The notes under the pieces were generated by a model. It saw only the letters and a program-made list of their open reading frames with translations. It did not search any database and was not told where the DNA came from. A DNA stretch of 64,000 nt from Rhabditoides inermis (lineage: Eukaryota; Nematoda; Chromadorea; Rhabditida; Rhabditidae). Shown here one piece after another: positions 45,858 through 59,260 of this stretch (position 1 is its first letter; each line of letters starts with the position of its first letter). The stretch covers positions 62,001 through 126,000 of the forward strand of contig CAWZYM010000310.1 in assembly GCA_963966185.1 (NCBI GenBank), in the 5' to 3' direction. Made by a program: the position numbers and the translations under genes.

Positions 45858-46451
45858 GGGAGAGTGAATACTTTCTTAGGTGATCGATCTGTGGAGTACC
45901 CACGAAACCACCTGGTACCGCAATATAAAGCGATGTGTCGAGCCCGGATCTTCCGCCGCCGAGACAAGCATAACCAACAACACGTACGCATCCACGGGCT
46001 CACCGAAATCCGTGTTGTTGGAACTCGCATTAGACATTGATTACTGTGTTTTACTAATCTTACCGTAATTTACGTAATCGTTATTGTGTGCGACTTGATT
46101 CGAGATAAATATTCTGATTCTGATTCTGTGTCGACCTATGAATAGGTTAGTGTTTCCGTAAGTATTGCCCCCCCCCCGTATGCCAGCTGACCCGTGAGAA
46201 CGAATAGCAGGTTGACAAATAAACAATTGAACAATTGGACAATTGGACATTTGGAAAATTGGACATTTGGAGAATCGGACAATTGGCAAACTCGAACTGC
46301 GAAGACAAACTCACTGCGAAGAGCTGAGGAGAATTCCCACCTCCCTTTCTTCCTCCCCCTCCTCTCTCTCTCTCTCTCTCTCTCTCTCCCTATCTTCGAA
46401 TTACTTTCCATCTCCCTATTTCACTTAAAGTCGTTTCTGCAAAAAAAGAAA

Positions 46452-46569
46452 GCTTACGTTACCCGGGATTCCCAAGCCGTCTCCGATCTAAGTACTAACC
46501 GGGCGCATCGTTGCTTGACTTGCCAGATCGGACGGGATGGCGTATATTCAACGAGCTATGAACGTAAGC
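46452..46569 (-). rRNA. 5S rRNA copy 51, variant G81A
   Basis: Full length; same RNA G81 to A change (46489) as copy 45, 4.3 kb away. Confidence 0.95.
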
Positions 46570-47159
46570 GGGAGAGTGAATACTTTCTTAGGTGATCGAT
46601 CTGTGGAGTACCCACGAAACCACCTGGTACCGCAATATAAAGCGATGTGTCGAGCCCGGATCTTCCGCCGCCGAGACAAGCATAACCAACAACACGTACG
46701 CATCCACGGGCTCACCGAAATCCGTGTTGTTGGAACTCGCATTAGACATTGATTACTGTGTTTTACTAATCTTACCGTAATTTACGTAATCGTTATTGTG
46801 TGCGACTTGATTCGAGATAAATATTCTGATTCTGATTCTGTGTCGACCTATGAATAGGTTAGTGTTTCCGTAAGTATTGCCCCCCCCCCGTATGCCAGCT
46901 GACCCGTGAGAACGAATAGCAGGTTGACAAATAAACAATTGAACAATTGGACAATTGGACATTTGGAAAATTGGACATTTGGAGAATCGGACAATTGGCA
47001 AACTCGAACTGCGAAGACAAACTCACTGCGAAGAGCTGAGGAGAATTCCCACCTCCCTTTCTTCCTCCCCCTCCTCTCTCTCTCTCTCTCTCTCTCCCTA
47101 TCTTCGAATTACTTTCCATCTCCCTATTTCACTTAAAGTCGTTTCTGCAAAAAAAGAAA

Positions 47160-47277
47160 GCTTACGTTACCCGGGATTCCCAAGCCGTCTCCGATCCAAG
47201 TACTAACCGGGCGCATCGTTGCTTGACTTGCCAGATCGGACGGGATGGCGTATATTCAACGAGCTATGAACGTAAGC
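47160..47277 (-). rRNA. 5S rRNA copy 52
   Basis: Full length; next spacer has C8. Confidence 0.97.
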
Positions 47278-47867
47278 GGGAGAGTGAATACTTTCTTAGG
47301 TGATCGATCTGTGGAGTACCCACGAAACCACCTGGTACCGCAATATAAAGCGATGTGTCGAGCCCGGATCTTCCGCCGCCGAGACAAGCATAACCAACAA
47401 CACGTACGCATCCACGGGCTCACCGAAATCCGTGTTGTTGGAACTCGCATTAGACATTGATTACTGTGTTTTACTAATCTTACCGTAATTTACGTAATCG
47501 TTATTGTGTGCGACTTGATTCGAGATAAATATTCTGATTCTGATTCTGTGTCGACCTATGAATAGGTTAGTGTTTCCGTAAGTATTGCCCCCCCCGTATG
47601 CCAGCTGACCCGTGAGAACGAATAGCAGGTTGACAAATAAACAATTGAACAATTGGACAATTGGACATTTGGAAAATTGGACATTTGGAGAATCGGACAA
47701 TTGGCAAACTCGAACTGCGAAGACAAACTCACTGCGAAGAGCTGAGGAGAATTCCCACCTCCCTTTCTTCCTCCCCCTCCTCTCTCTCTCTCTCTCTCTC
47801 TCTCCCTATCTTCGAATTACTTTCCATCTCCCTATTTCACTTAAAGTCGTTTCTGCAAAAAAAGAAA

Positions 47868-47985
47868 GCTTACGTTACCCGGGATTCCCAAGCCGTCTCC
47901 GATCCAAGTACTAACCGGGCGCATCGTTGCTTGACTTGCCAGATCGGACGGGATGGCGTATATTCAACGAGCTATGAACGTAAGC
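47868..47985 (-). rRNA. 5S rRNA copy 53
   Basis: Full length; next spacer has C8. Confidence 0.97.
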
Positions 47986-48575
47986 GGGAGAGTGAATACT
48001 TTCTTAGGTGATCGATCTGTGGAGTACCCACGAAACCACCTGGTACCGCAATATAAAGCGATGTGTCGAGCCCGGATCTTCCGCCGCCGAGACAAGCATA
48101 ACCAACAACACGTACGCATCCACGGGCTCACCGAAATCCGTGTTGTTGGAACTCGCATTAGACATTGATTACTGTGTTTTACTAATCTTACCGTAATTTA
48201 CGTAATCGTTATTGTGTGCGACTTGATTCGAGATAAATATTCTGATTCTGATTCTGTGTCGACCTATGAATAGGTTAGTGTTTCCGTAAGTATTGCCCCC
48301 CCCGTATGCCAGCTGACCCGTGAGAACGAATAGCAGGTTGACAAATAAACAATTGAACAATTGGACAATTGGACATTTGGAAAATTGGACATTTGGAGAA
48401 TCGGACAATTGGCAAACTCGAACTGCGAAGACAAACTCACTGCGAAGAGCTGAGGAGAATTCCCACCTCCCTTTCTTCCTCCCCCTCCTCTCTCTCTCTC
48501 TCTCTCTCTCTCCCTATCTTCGAATTACTTTCCATCTCCCTATTTCACTTAAAGTCGTTTCTGCAAAAAAAGAAA

Positions 48576-48693
48576 GCTTACGTTACCCGGGATTCCCAAG
48601 CCGTCTCCGATCCAAGTACTAACCGGGCGCATCGTTGCTTGACTTGCCAGATCGGACGGGATGGCGTATATTCAACGAGCTATGAACGTAAGC
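48576..48693 (-). rRNA. 5S rRNA copy 54
   Basis: Full length, 709 bp to the next copy. Confidence 0.97.
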
Positions 48694-49284
48694 GGGAGAG
48701 TGAATACTTTCTTAGGTGATCGATCTGTGGAGTACCCACGAAACCACCTGGTACCGCAATATAAAGCGATGTGTCGAGCCCGGATCTTCCGCCGCCGAGA
48801 CAAGCATAACCAACAACACGTACGCATCCACGGGCTCACCGAAATCCGTGTTGTTGGAACTCGCATTAGACATTGATTACTGTGTTTTACTAATCTTACC
48901 GTAATTTACGTAATCGTTATTGTGTGCGACTTGATTCGAGATAAATATTCTGATTCTGATTCTGTGTCGACCTATGAATAGGTTAGTGTTTCCGTAAGTA
49001 TTGCCCCCCCCCGTATGCCAGCTGACCCGTGAGAACGAATAGCAGGTTGACAAATAAACAATTGAACAATTGGACAATTGGACATTTGGAAAATTGGACA
49101 TTTGGAGAATCGGACAATTGGCAAACTCGAACTGCGAAGACAAACTCACTGCGAAGAGCTGAGGAGAATTCCCACCTCCCTTTCTTCCTCCCCCTCCTCT
49201 CTCTCTCTCTCTCTCTCTCTCCCTATCTTCGAATTACTTTCCATCTCCCTATTTCACTTAAAGTCGTTTCTGCAAAAAAAGAAA

Positions 49285-49402
49285 GCTTACGTTACCCGGG
49301 ATTCCCAAGCCGTCTCCGATCCAAGTACTAACCGGGCGCATCGTTGCTTGACTTGCCAGATCGGACGGGATGGCGTATATTCAACGAGCTATGAACGTAA
49401 GC
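49285..49402 (-). rRNA. 5S rRNA copy 55
   Basis: Full length; first of four units with the GCGACGTGATT spacer variant (49640). Confidence 0.97.
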
Positions 49403-49995
49403 GGGAGAGTGAATACTTTCTTAGGTGATCGATCTGTGGAGTACCCACGAAACCACCTGGTACCGCAATATAAAGCGATGTGTCGAGCCCGGATCTTCCG
49501 CCGCCGAGACAAGCATAACCAACAACACGTACGCATCCACGGGCTCACCGAAATCCGTGTTGTTGGAACTCGCATTAGACATTGATTACTGTGTTTTACT
49601 AATCTTACCGTAATTTACGTAATCGTTATTGTGTGCGACGTGATTCGAGATAAATATTCTGATTCTGATTCTGTGTCGACCTATGAATAGGTTAGTGTTT
49701 CCGTAAGTATTGCCCCCCCCCCCGTATGCCAGCTGACCCGTGAGAACGAATAGCAGGTTGACAAATAAACAATTGAACAATTGGACAATTGGACATTTGG
49801 AAAATTGGACATTTGGAGAATCGGACAATTGGCAAACTCGAACTGCGAAGACAAACTCACTGCGAAGAGCTGAGGAGAATTCCCACCTCCCTTTCTTCCT
49901 CCCCCTCCTCTCTCTCTCTCTCTCTCTCTCTCCCTATCTTCGAATTACTTTCCATCTCCCTATTTCACTTAAAGTCGTTTCTGCAAAAAAAGAAA

Positions 49996-50113
49996 GCTTA
50001 CGTTACCCGGGATTCCCAAGCCGTCTCCGATCCAAGTACTAACCGGGCGCATCGTTGCTTGACTTGCCAGATCGGACGGGATGGCGTATATTCAACGAGC
50101 TATGAACGTAAGC
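49996..50113 (-). rRNA. 5S rRNA copy 56 (followed by 64-bp duplication)
   Basis: Full length; 50077-50140 is repeated at 50141-50204. Spacer variant at 50415. Confidence 0.97.
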
Positions 50114-50140
50114 GGGAGAGTGAATACTTTCTTAGGTGAT

Positions 50141-50177
50141 CGGGATGGCGTATATTCAACGAGCTATGAACGTAAGC
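50141..50177 (-). pseudogene. 5S rRNA fragment (5' 37 nt)
   Basis: Short 5' piece of the gene made by the local 64-bp duplication. Confidence 0.88.
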
Positions 50178-50770
50178 GGGAGAGTGAATACTTTCTTAGG
50201 TGATCGATCTGTGGAGTACCCACGAAACCACCTGGTACCGCAATATAAAGCGATGTGTCGAGCCCGGATCTTCCGCCGCCGAGACAAGCATAACCAACAA
50301 CACGTACGCATCCACGGGCTCACCGAAATCCGTGTTGTTGGAACTCGCATTAGACATTGATTACTGTGTTTTACTAATCTTACCGTAATTTACGTAATCG
50401 TTATTGTGTGCGACGTGATTCGAGATAAATATTCTGATTCTGATTCTGTGTCGACCTATGAATAGGTTAGTGTTTCCGTAAGTATTGCCCCCCCCCCCGT
50501 ATGCCAGCTGACCCGTGAGAACGAATAGCAGGTTGACAAATAAACAATTGAACAATTGGACAATTGGACATTTGGAAAATTGGACATTTGGAGAATCGGA
50601 CAATTGGCAAACTCGAACTGCGAAGACAAACTCACTGCGAAGAGCTGAGGAGAATTCCCACCTCCCTTTCTTCCTCCCCCTCCTCTCTCTCTCTCTCTCT
50701 CTCTCTCCCTATCTTCGAATTACTTTCCATCTCCCTATTTCACTTAAAGTCGTTTCTGCAAAAAAAGAAA

Positions 50771-50888
50771 GCTTACGTTACCCGGGATTCCCAAGCCGTC
50801 TCCGATCCAAGTACTAACCGGGCGCATCGTTGCTTGACTTGCCAGATCGGACGGGATGGCGTATATTCAACGAGCTATGAACGTAAGC
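50771..50888 (-). rRNA. 5S rRNA copy 57
   Basis: Full length; spacer variant at 51126. Confidence 0.97.
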
Positions 50889-51480
50889 GGGAGAGTGAAT
50901 ACTTTCTTAGGTGATCGATCTGTGGAGTACCCACGAAACCACCTGGTACCGCAATATAAAGCGATGTGTCGAGCCCGGATCTTCCGCCGCCGAGACAAGC
51001 ATAACCAACAACACGTACGCATCCACGGGCTCACCGAAATCCGTGTTGTTGGAACTCGCATTAGACATTGATTACTGTGTTTTACTAATCTTACCGTAAT
51101 TTACGTAATCGTTATTGTGTGCGACGTGATTCGAGATAAATATTCTGATTCTGATTCTGTGTCGACCTATGAATAGGTTAGTGTTTCCGTAAGTATTGCC
51201 CCCCCCCCGTATGCCAGCTGACCCGTGAGAACGAATAGCAGGTTGACAAATAAACAATTGAACAATTGGACAATTGGACATTTGGAAAATTGGACATTTG
51301 GAGAATCGGACAATTGGCAAACTCGAACTGCGAAGACAAACTCACTGCGAAGAGCTGAGGAGAATTCCCACCTCCCTTTCTTCCTCCCCCTCCTCTCTCT
51401 CTCTCTCTCTCTCTCTCCCTATCTTCGAATTACTTTCCATCTCCCTATTTCACTTAAAGTCGTTTCTGCAAAAAAAGAAA

Positions 51481-51598
51481 GCTTACGTTACCCGGGATTC
51501 CCAAGCCGTCTCCGATCCAAGTACTAACCGGGCGCATCGTTGCTTGACTTGCCAGATCGGACGGGATGGCGTATATTCAACGAGCTATGAACGTAAGC
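51481..51598 (-). rRNA. 5S rRNA copy 58
   Basis: Full length; spacer variant at 51836, the last of the four. Confidence 0.97.
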
Positions 51599-52193
51599 GG
51601 GAGAGTGAATACTTTCTTAGGTGATCGATCTGTGGAGTACCCACGAAACCACCTGGTACCGCAATATAAAGCGATGTGTCGAGCCCGGATCTTCCGCCGC
51701 CGAGACAAGCATAACCAACAACACGTACGCATCCACGGGCTCACCGAAATCCGTGTTGTTGGAACTCGCATTAGACATTGATTACTGTGTTTTACTAATC
51801 TTACCGTAATTTACGTAATCGTTATTGTGTGCGACGTGATTCGAGATAAATATTCTGATTCTGATTCTGTGTCGACCTATGAATAGGTTAGTGTTTCCGT
51901 AAGTATTGCCCCCCCCCCCGTATGCCAGCTGACCCGTGAGAACGAATAGCAGGTTGACAAATAAACAATTGAACAATTGGACAATTGGACATTTGGAAAA
52001 TTGGACATTTGGAGAATCGGACAATTGGCAAACTCGAACTGCGAAGACAAACTCACTGCGAAGAGCTGAGGAGAATTCCCACCTCCCTTTCTTCCTCCCC
52101 CTCCTCTCTCTCTCTCTCTCTCTCTCTCTCCCTATCTTCGAATTACTTTCCATCTCCCTATTTCACTTAAAGTCGTTTCTGCAAAAAAAGAAA

Positions 52194-52311
52194 GCTTACG
52201 TTACCCGGGATTCCCAAGCCGTCTCCGATCCAAGTACTAACCGGGCGCATCGTTGCTTGACTTGCCAGATCGGACGGGATGGCGTATATTCAACGAGCTA
52301 TGAACGTAAGC
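52194..52311 (-). rRNA. 5S rRNA copy 59
   Basis: Full length, 710 bp to the next copy. Confidence 0.97.
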
Positions 52312-52903
52312 GGGAGAGTGAATACTTTCTTAGGTGATCGATCTGTGGAGTACCCACGAAACCACCTGGTACCGCAATATAAAGCGATGTGTCGAGCCCG
52401 GATCTTCCGCCGCCGAGACAAGCATAACCAACAACACGTACGCATCCACGGGCTCACCGAAATCCGTGTTGTTGGAACTCGCATTAGACATTGATTACTG
52501 TGTTTTACTAATCTTACCGTAATTTACGTAATCGTTATTGTGTGCGACTTGATTCGAGATAAATATTCTGATTCTGATTCTGTGTCGACCTATGAATAGG
52601 TTAGTGTTTCCGTAAGTATTGCCCCCCCCGTATGCCAGCTGACCCGTGAGAACGAATAGCAGGTTGACAAATAAACAATTGAACAATTGGACAATTGGAC
52701 ATTTGGAAAATTGGACATTTGGAGAATCGGACAATTGGCAAACTCGAACTGCGAAGACAAACTCACTGCGAAGAGCTGAGGAGAATTCCCACCTCCCTTT
52801 CTTCCTCCCCCTCCTCTCTCTCTCTCTCTCTCTCTCTCTCCCTATCTTCGAATTACTTTCCATCTCCCTATTTCACTTAAAGTCGTTTCTGCAAAAAAAG
52901 AAA

Positions 52904-53021
52904 GCTTACGTTACCCGGGATTCCCAAGCCGTCTCCGATCCAAGTACTAACCGGGCGCATCGTTGCTTGACTTGCCAGATCGGACGGGATGGCGTATATT
53001 CAACGAGCTATGAACGTAAGC
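52904..53021 (-). rRNA. 5S rRNA copy 60
   Basis: Full length, 709 bp to the next copy. Confidence 0.97.
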
Positions 53022-53612
53022 GGGAGAGTGAATACTTTCTTAGGTGATCGATCTGTGGAGTACCCACGAAACCACCTGGTACCGCAATATAAAGCGATGT
53101 GTCGAGCCCGGATCTTCCGCCGCCGAGACAAGCATAACCAACAACACGTACGCATCCACGGGCTCACCGAAATCCGTGTTGTTGGAACTCGCATTAGACA
53201 TTGATTACTGTGTTTTACTAATCTTACCGTAATTTACGTAATCGTTATTGTGTGCGACTTGATTCGAGATAAATATTCTGATTCTGATTCTGTGTCGACC
53301 TATGAATAGGTTAGTGTTTCCGTAAGTATTGCCCCCCCCCCCGTATGCCAGCTGACCCGTGAGAACGAATAGCAGGTTGACAAATAAACAATTGAACAAT
53401 TGGACAATTGGACATTTGGAAAATTGGACATTTGGAGAATCGGACAATTGGCAAACTCGAACTGCGAAGACAAACTCACTGCGAAGAGCTGAGGAGAATT
53501 CCCACCTCCCTTTCTTCCTCCCCCTCCTCTCTCTCTCTCTCTCTCTCTCCCTATCTTCGAATTACTTTCCATCTCCCTATTTCACTTAAAGTCGTTTCTG
53601 CAAAAAAAGAAA

Positions 53613-53730
53613 GCTTACGTTACCCGGGATTCCCAAGCCGTCTCCGATCCAAGTACTAACCGGGCGCATCGTTGCTTGACTTGCCAGATCGGACGGGATG
53701 GCGTATATTCAACGAGCTATGAACGTAAGC
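53613..53730 (-). rRNA. 5S rRNA copy 61
   Basis: Full length; next spacer has C12. Confidence 0.97.
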
Positions 53731-54324
53731 GGGAGAGTGAATACTTTCTTAGGTGATCGATCTGTGGAGTACCCACGAAACCACCTGGTACCGCAATATA
53801 AAGCGATGTGTCGAGCCCGGATCTTCCGCCGCCGAGACAAGCATAACCAACAACACGTACGCATCCACGGGCTCACCGAAATCCGTGTTGTTGGAACTCG
53901 CATTAGACATTGATTACTGTGTTTTACTAATCTTACCGTAATTTACGTAATCGTTATTGTGTGCGACTTGATTCGAGATAAATATTCTGATTCTGATTCT
54001 GTGTCGACCTATGAATAGGTTAGTGTTTCCGTAAGTATTGCCCCCCCCCCCCGTATGCCAGCTGACCCGTGAGAACGAATAGCAGGTTGACAAATAAACA
54101 ATTGAACAATTGGACAATTGGACATTTGGAAAATTGGACATTTGGAGAATCGGACAATTGGCAAACTCGAACTGCGAAGACAAACTCACTGCGAAGAGCT
54201 GAGGAGAATTCCCACCTCCCTTTCTTCCTCCCCCTCCTCTCTCTCTCTCTCTCTCTCTCTCCCTATCTTCGAATTACTTTCCATCTCCCTATTTCACTCA
54301 AAGTCGTTTCTGCAAAAAAAGAAA

Positions 54325-54442
54325 GCTTACGTTACCCGGGATTCCCAAGCCGTCTCCGATCCAAGTACTAACCGGGCGCATCGTTGCTTGACTTGCCAGA
54401 TCGGACGGGATGGCGTATATTCAACGAGCTATGAACGTAAGC
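54325..54442 (-). rRNA. 5S rRNA copy 62
   Basis: Full length; a CACTCAAAG variant (normally CACTTAAAG) lies just beyond its 3' end, near 54299. Confidence 0.97.
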
Positions 54443-54943
54443 GGGAGAGTGAATACTTTCTTAGGTGATCGATCTGTGGAGTACCCACGAAACCACCTGG
54501 TACCGCAATATAAAGCGATGTGTCGAGCCCGGATCTTCCGCCGCCGAGACAAGCATAACCAACAACACGTACGCATCCACGGGCTCACCGAAATCCGTGT
54601 TGTTGGAACTCGCATTAGACATTGATTACTGTGTTTTACTAATCTTACCGTAATTTACGTAATCGTTATTGTGTGCGACTTGATTCGAGATAAATATTCT
54701 GATTCTGATTCTGTGTCGACCTATGAATAGGTTAGTGTTTCCGTAAGTATTGCCCCCCCCCCGTATGCCAGCTGACCCGTGAGAACGAATAGCAGGTTGA
54801 CAAATAAACAATTGAACAATTGGACAATTGGACATTTGGAAAATTGGACATTTGGAGAATCGGACAATTGGCAAACTCGAACTGCGAAGACAAACTCACT
54901 GCGAAGAGCTGAGGAGAATTCCCACCTCCCTTTCTTCCTCCCC

Positions 54944-54978
<35 letters not shown>

Positions 54979-55038
54979 ATCTTCGAATTACTTTCCATCT
55001 CCCTATTTCACTTAAAGTCGTTTCTGCAAAAAAAGAAA

Positions 55039-55126
55039 GCTTACGTTACCCGGGATTCCCAAGCCGTCTCCGATCCAAGTACTAACCGGGCGCATCGTTG
55101 CTTGACTTGCCAGATCGGACGGGATG
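55039..55126 (-). pseudogene. 5S rRNA fragment truncated by satellite B2
   Basis: Same 88-nt remnant and same breakpoint as 31304-31391. Confidence 0.92.
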
Positions 55127-58100
55127 CATCGATCAAATCGCTTTTCTAGAAACAATTTTATGCTCTCTTCTGTCTACTCTCACGTCTCTGCATCGACCAC
55201 ATCACTTTTCTAGAAACAGTTTTATGCTCTCTTTTGTCTACTCTCACGTCTCCTCATCGATCAAATCACTTTTCTAGAAACAGTTTTATGCTCTCTTCTG
55301 TCTACTCTCACGTCTCTGCATCGATCAAATCACTTTTCTAGAAACAGTTGTATGCTCTCCTCTGTCTACTCTCACGTCTCTGCATCGATCAAATCACTTT
55401 TCTAGAAACAGTTGTATGCTCTCTTCTGTCTACTCTCACGTCTCTGCATCGATCACATCACTTTTCTAAAAACAGTTGTATGCTCTCTTCGGTCTACTCT
55501 CACGTCTCTGCATCGATCAAATCACTTTTCTAGAAACAATTGTATGCTCTCTTCTGTCTACTCTCACGTCTCTGCATCGATCACATCACTTTTCTAGAAA
55601 CAGTTTTATGCTCTCTTCTGTCTACTCTCACGTCTCTGCATCGACCACATCACTTTTCTAGAAACAGTTTTATGCCTTCTTCTGTCTACTCTCACGTCTC
55701 TGCATCGACCACATCACTTTTCTAGAAACATTTTTATGCTCTCTTCTGTCTACTCTCACGTCGCTGCATCGATCAAATCGCTTTTTTAGAAACAGTTCTA
55801 TGCTCTCTTCTGTCTACTCTCACGTCTCTGCATCGATCAAATCACTTTTCTAGAAACAATTCTATGCTCTCTTCTGTCTACTCTCACGTCTCTGCATCGA
55901 CCACATCACTTTTCTAGAAACAGTTTTATGCTCTCTTTTGTCTACTCTCACGTCGCTGCATCGATCAAATCGCTTTTCTAGAAACAGTTCTATGCTCTCT
56001 TCTGTCTACTCTCACGTCTCTGCATCGATCAAATCACTTTTCTAGAAACAATTTTATGCTCTCTTCTGTCTACTCTCACGTCTCTGCATCGACCACATCA
56101 CTTTTCTAGAAACAGTTTTATGCTCTCTTTTGTCTACTCTCACGTCTCCTCATCGATCAAATCACTTTTCTAGAAACAATTCTATGCTCTCTTCTGTCTA
56201 CTCTCACGTCTCTGCATCGACCACATCACTTTTCTAGAAACAGTTGTATGCTCCCTTCTGTCTACTCTCACGTCTCTGCATCGATCACATCACTTTTCTA
56301 GAAACAGTTGTATGCTCCCTTCTGTCTACTCTCACGTCTCTGCATCGATCACATCACTTTTCTAGAAACAGTTGTATGCTCCCTTCTGTCTACTCTCACG
56401 TCTCTTCGTCGATCACATCACTTTTCTTAGAAACAGTTGTATGCTCTCCTCTGTCTACTCTCACGTCTCTGCATCGATCAAATCACTTTTCTAGAAACAG
56501 TTTTATGCTCTCTTCTGTCTACTCTCACGTCTCTGCATCGACCACATCACTTTTCTAGAAACATTTTTATGCTCTCTTCTGTCTACCTTTCACGTCTCTG
56601 CATCGATCACATCACTTTTCTAGAAACAGTTGTATGCTCTCTTCTGCCTACTCTCACGTCTCTGCATCGATCACATCACTTTTCTAGAGACAGTTGTATG
56701 CTCTCCTCTGTCTACTCTCACGTCTCTGCATCGATCACATCACTTTTCTAGAGACAGTTGTATGCTCTCCTCTGTCTACTCTCACGTCTCTGCATCGATC
56801 AAATCACTTTTCTAGAAACAGTTGTATGCTCTCTTCTGTCTACTCTCACGTCTCTGCATCGATCAAATCACTTTTCTAGAAACAATTGTATGCTCTCTTC
56901 TGTCTACTCTCACGTCTCTGCATCGATCACATCACTTTTCTAGAAACAATTGTATGCTCTCTTCTGTCTACTCTCACGTCTCTGCATCGATCACATCACT
57001 TTTCTAGAAACAGTTTTATGCTCTCTTCTGTCTACTCTCACGTCTCTGCATCGACCACATCACTTTTATAGAAACATTTTTATGCTCTCTTTTGTCTACT
57101 CTCACGTCGCTGCATCGATCGAATCGATTTTCTAGAAACAATTTTATGCTCTCTTCTGTCTACTCTCACGTCTCTGCATCGACCACATCACTTTTCTAGA
57201 AACAGTTTTATGCTCTCTTTTGTCTACTCTCACGTCTCCTCATCGATCAAATCACTTTTCTAGAAACAATTCTATGCTCTCTTTTGTCTACTCTCACGTC
57301 TCTGCATCGACCACATCACTTTTCTAGAAACAGTTGTATGCTCCCTTCTGTCTACTCTTACGTCTCTGCATCGATCACAACACTTTTCTAGAAACAGTTG
57401 TATGCTCCCTTCTGTCTACTCTCACGTCTCTGCATCGATCACATCACTTTTCTAGAAACAGTTGTATGCTCTCCTCTGTCTACTCTCACGTCTCTGCATC
57501 GATCAAATCACTTTTCTAGAAACAGTTGTATGCTCTCTTCTGTCTACTCTCACGTCTCTGCATCGATCACATCACTTTTCTAGAAACAGTTGTATGCTCT
57601 CTTTTGTCTACTCTCACGTCTCTGCATCGATCACATCACTTTTCTAGAAACAGTTGTATGCTCTCTTCGGTCTACTCTCACGTCTCTGCATCGATCACAT
57701 CACTTTTCTAGAAACAGTTTTATGCTCTCTTCTGTCTACTCTCACGTCTCTGCATCGATCAAATCACTTTTCTAGAAACAATTGTATGCTCTCTTCTGTC
57801 TACTCTCACGTCTCTGCATCGATCACATCACTTTTCTAGAAACAATTGTATGCTCTCTTCTGTCTACTCTCACGTCTCTGCATCGATCACATCACTTTTC
57901 TAGAAACAGTTGTATGCTCTCTTCTGTCTACTCTCACGTCGCTGCATCGATCAAATCGCTTTTCTAGAAACAGTTGTATGCTCCCTTCTGTCTACTCTTA
58001 CGTCTCTGCATCGATCAAATCACTTTTCTAGAAACAATTCTATGCTCTCTTCTATCTACTCTCACGTCTCTGCATCGACCACATCACTTTTCTAGAAACA

Positions 58101-59196
58101 GTTTTATGCTCTCTTTTGTCTACTCTCACGTCGCTGCATCGATCAAATCGCTTTTCTAGAAACAATTTTATGCTCTCTTCTGTCTACTCTCACGTCTCTG
58201 CATCGACCACATCACTTTTCTAGAAACAGTTTTATGCTCTCTTTTGTCTACTCTCACGTCTCCTCATCGATCAAATCACTTTTCTAGAAACAGTTTTATG
58301 CTCTCTTCTGTCTACTCTCACGTCTCTGCATCGATCAAATCACTTTTCTAGAAACAGTTGTATGCTCTCCTCTGTCTACTCTCACGTCTCTGCATCGATC
58401 AAATCACTTTTCTAGAAACAGTTGTATGCTCTCTTCTGTCTACTCTCACGTCTCTGCATCGATCACATCACTTTTCTAAAAACAGTTGTATGCTCTCTTC
58501 GGTCTACTCTCACGTCTCTGCATCGATCAAATCACTTTTCTAGAAACAATTGTATGCTCTCTTCTGTCTACTCTCACGTCTCTGCATCGATCACATCACT
58601 TTTCTAGAAACAGTTTTATGCTCTCTTCTGTCTACTCTCACGTCTCTGCATCGACCACATCACTTTTCTAGAAACATTTTTATGCTCTCTTCTGTCTACT
58701 CTCACGTCGCTGCATCGATCAAATCACTTTTCTAGAAACAATTCTATGCTCTCTTCTGTCTACTCTCACGTCTCTGCATCGACCACATCACTTTTCTAGA
58801 AACAATTCTATGCTCTCTTCTGTCTACTCTCACGTCTCTGCATCGACCACATCACTTTTCTAGAAACAGTTTTATGTTCTCTTTTGTCTACTCTCACGTC
58901 GCTGCATCGATCAAATCACTTTTCTAGAAACAGTTGTATGCTCTCTTCGGTCTACTCTCACGTCTCTGCATCGATCAAATCACTTTTTTAGAAACAATTG
59001 TATGCTCTCTTCTGTCTACTCTCACGTCTCTGCATCGATCACATCACTTTTCTAGAAACAGTTTTATGCCTTCTTCTGTCTACTCTCACGTCTCTGCATC
59101 GACCACATCACTTTTCTAGAAACATTTTTATGCTCTCTTCTGTCTACTCTCACGTCGCTGCATCGATCAAATCGCTTTTTTAGAAACAGTTCTATG
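55126..59196. repeat. 64-bp satellite block B2 (about 64 units)
   Basis: Same satellite, same left and right ends and same order of many variant units as block B1, including the odd units with an extra base in CTTAGAAAC (near 56.42 kb) and CTACCTTTCACG (near 56.58 kb). Compared with B1 it has four more units (less an extra 5 bp in B1) before these markers and about 30 fewer after them. Confidence 0.97.
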
Positions 59197-59260
59197 CGAA
59201 TCAAGTCGCACACAATAACGATTACGTAAATTACGGTAAGATTAGTAAAACACAGTAATC
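59197..59260 (-). repeat. Inverted fragment of 5S spacer
   Basis: 64 bp reading as reverse complement of spacer from GATTACTG to CTTGATTCG. Left junction with the satellite is the same as at 37131, but the inversion ends earlier and continues into forward spacer at ATCTTCCGCC. Confidence 0.92.

Larger units (their letters stand above)
41737..55125. repeat. 5S rDNA tandem array, middle segment (18 full copies)
   Basis: Same orientation as the left array, but unit lengths vary by a few bases and several units carry duplications. Ends inside a 5S gene at the junction with satellite block B2. Confidence 0.97.
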
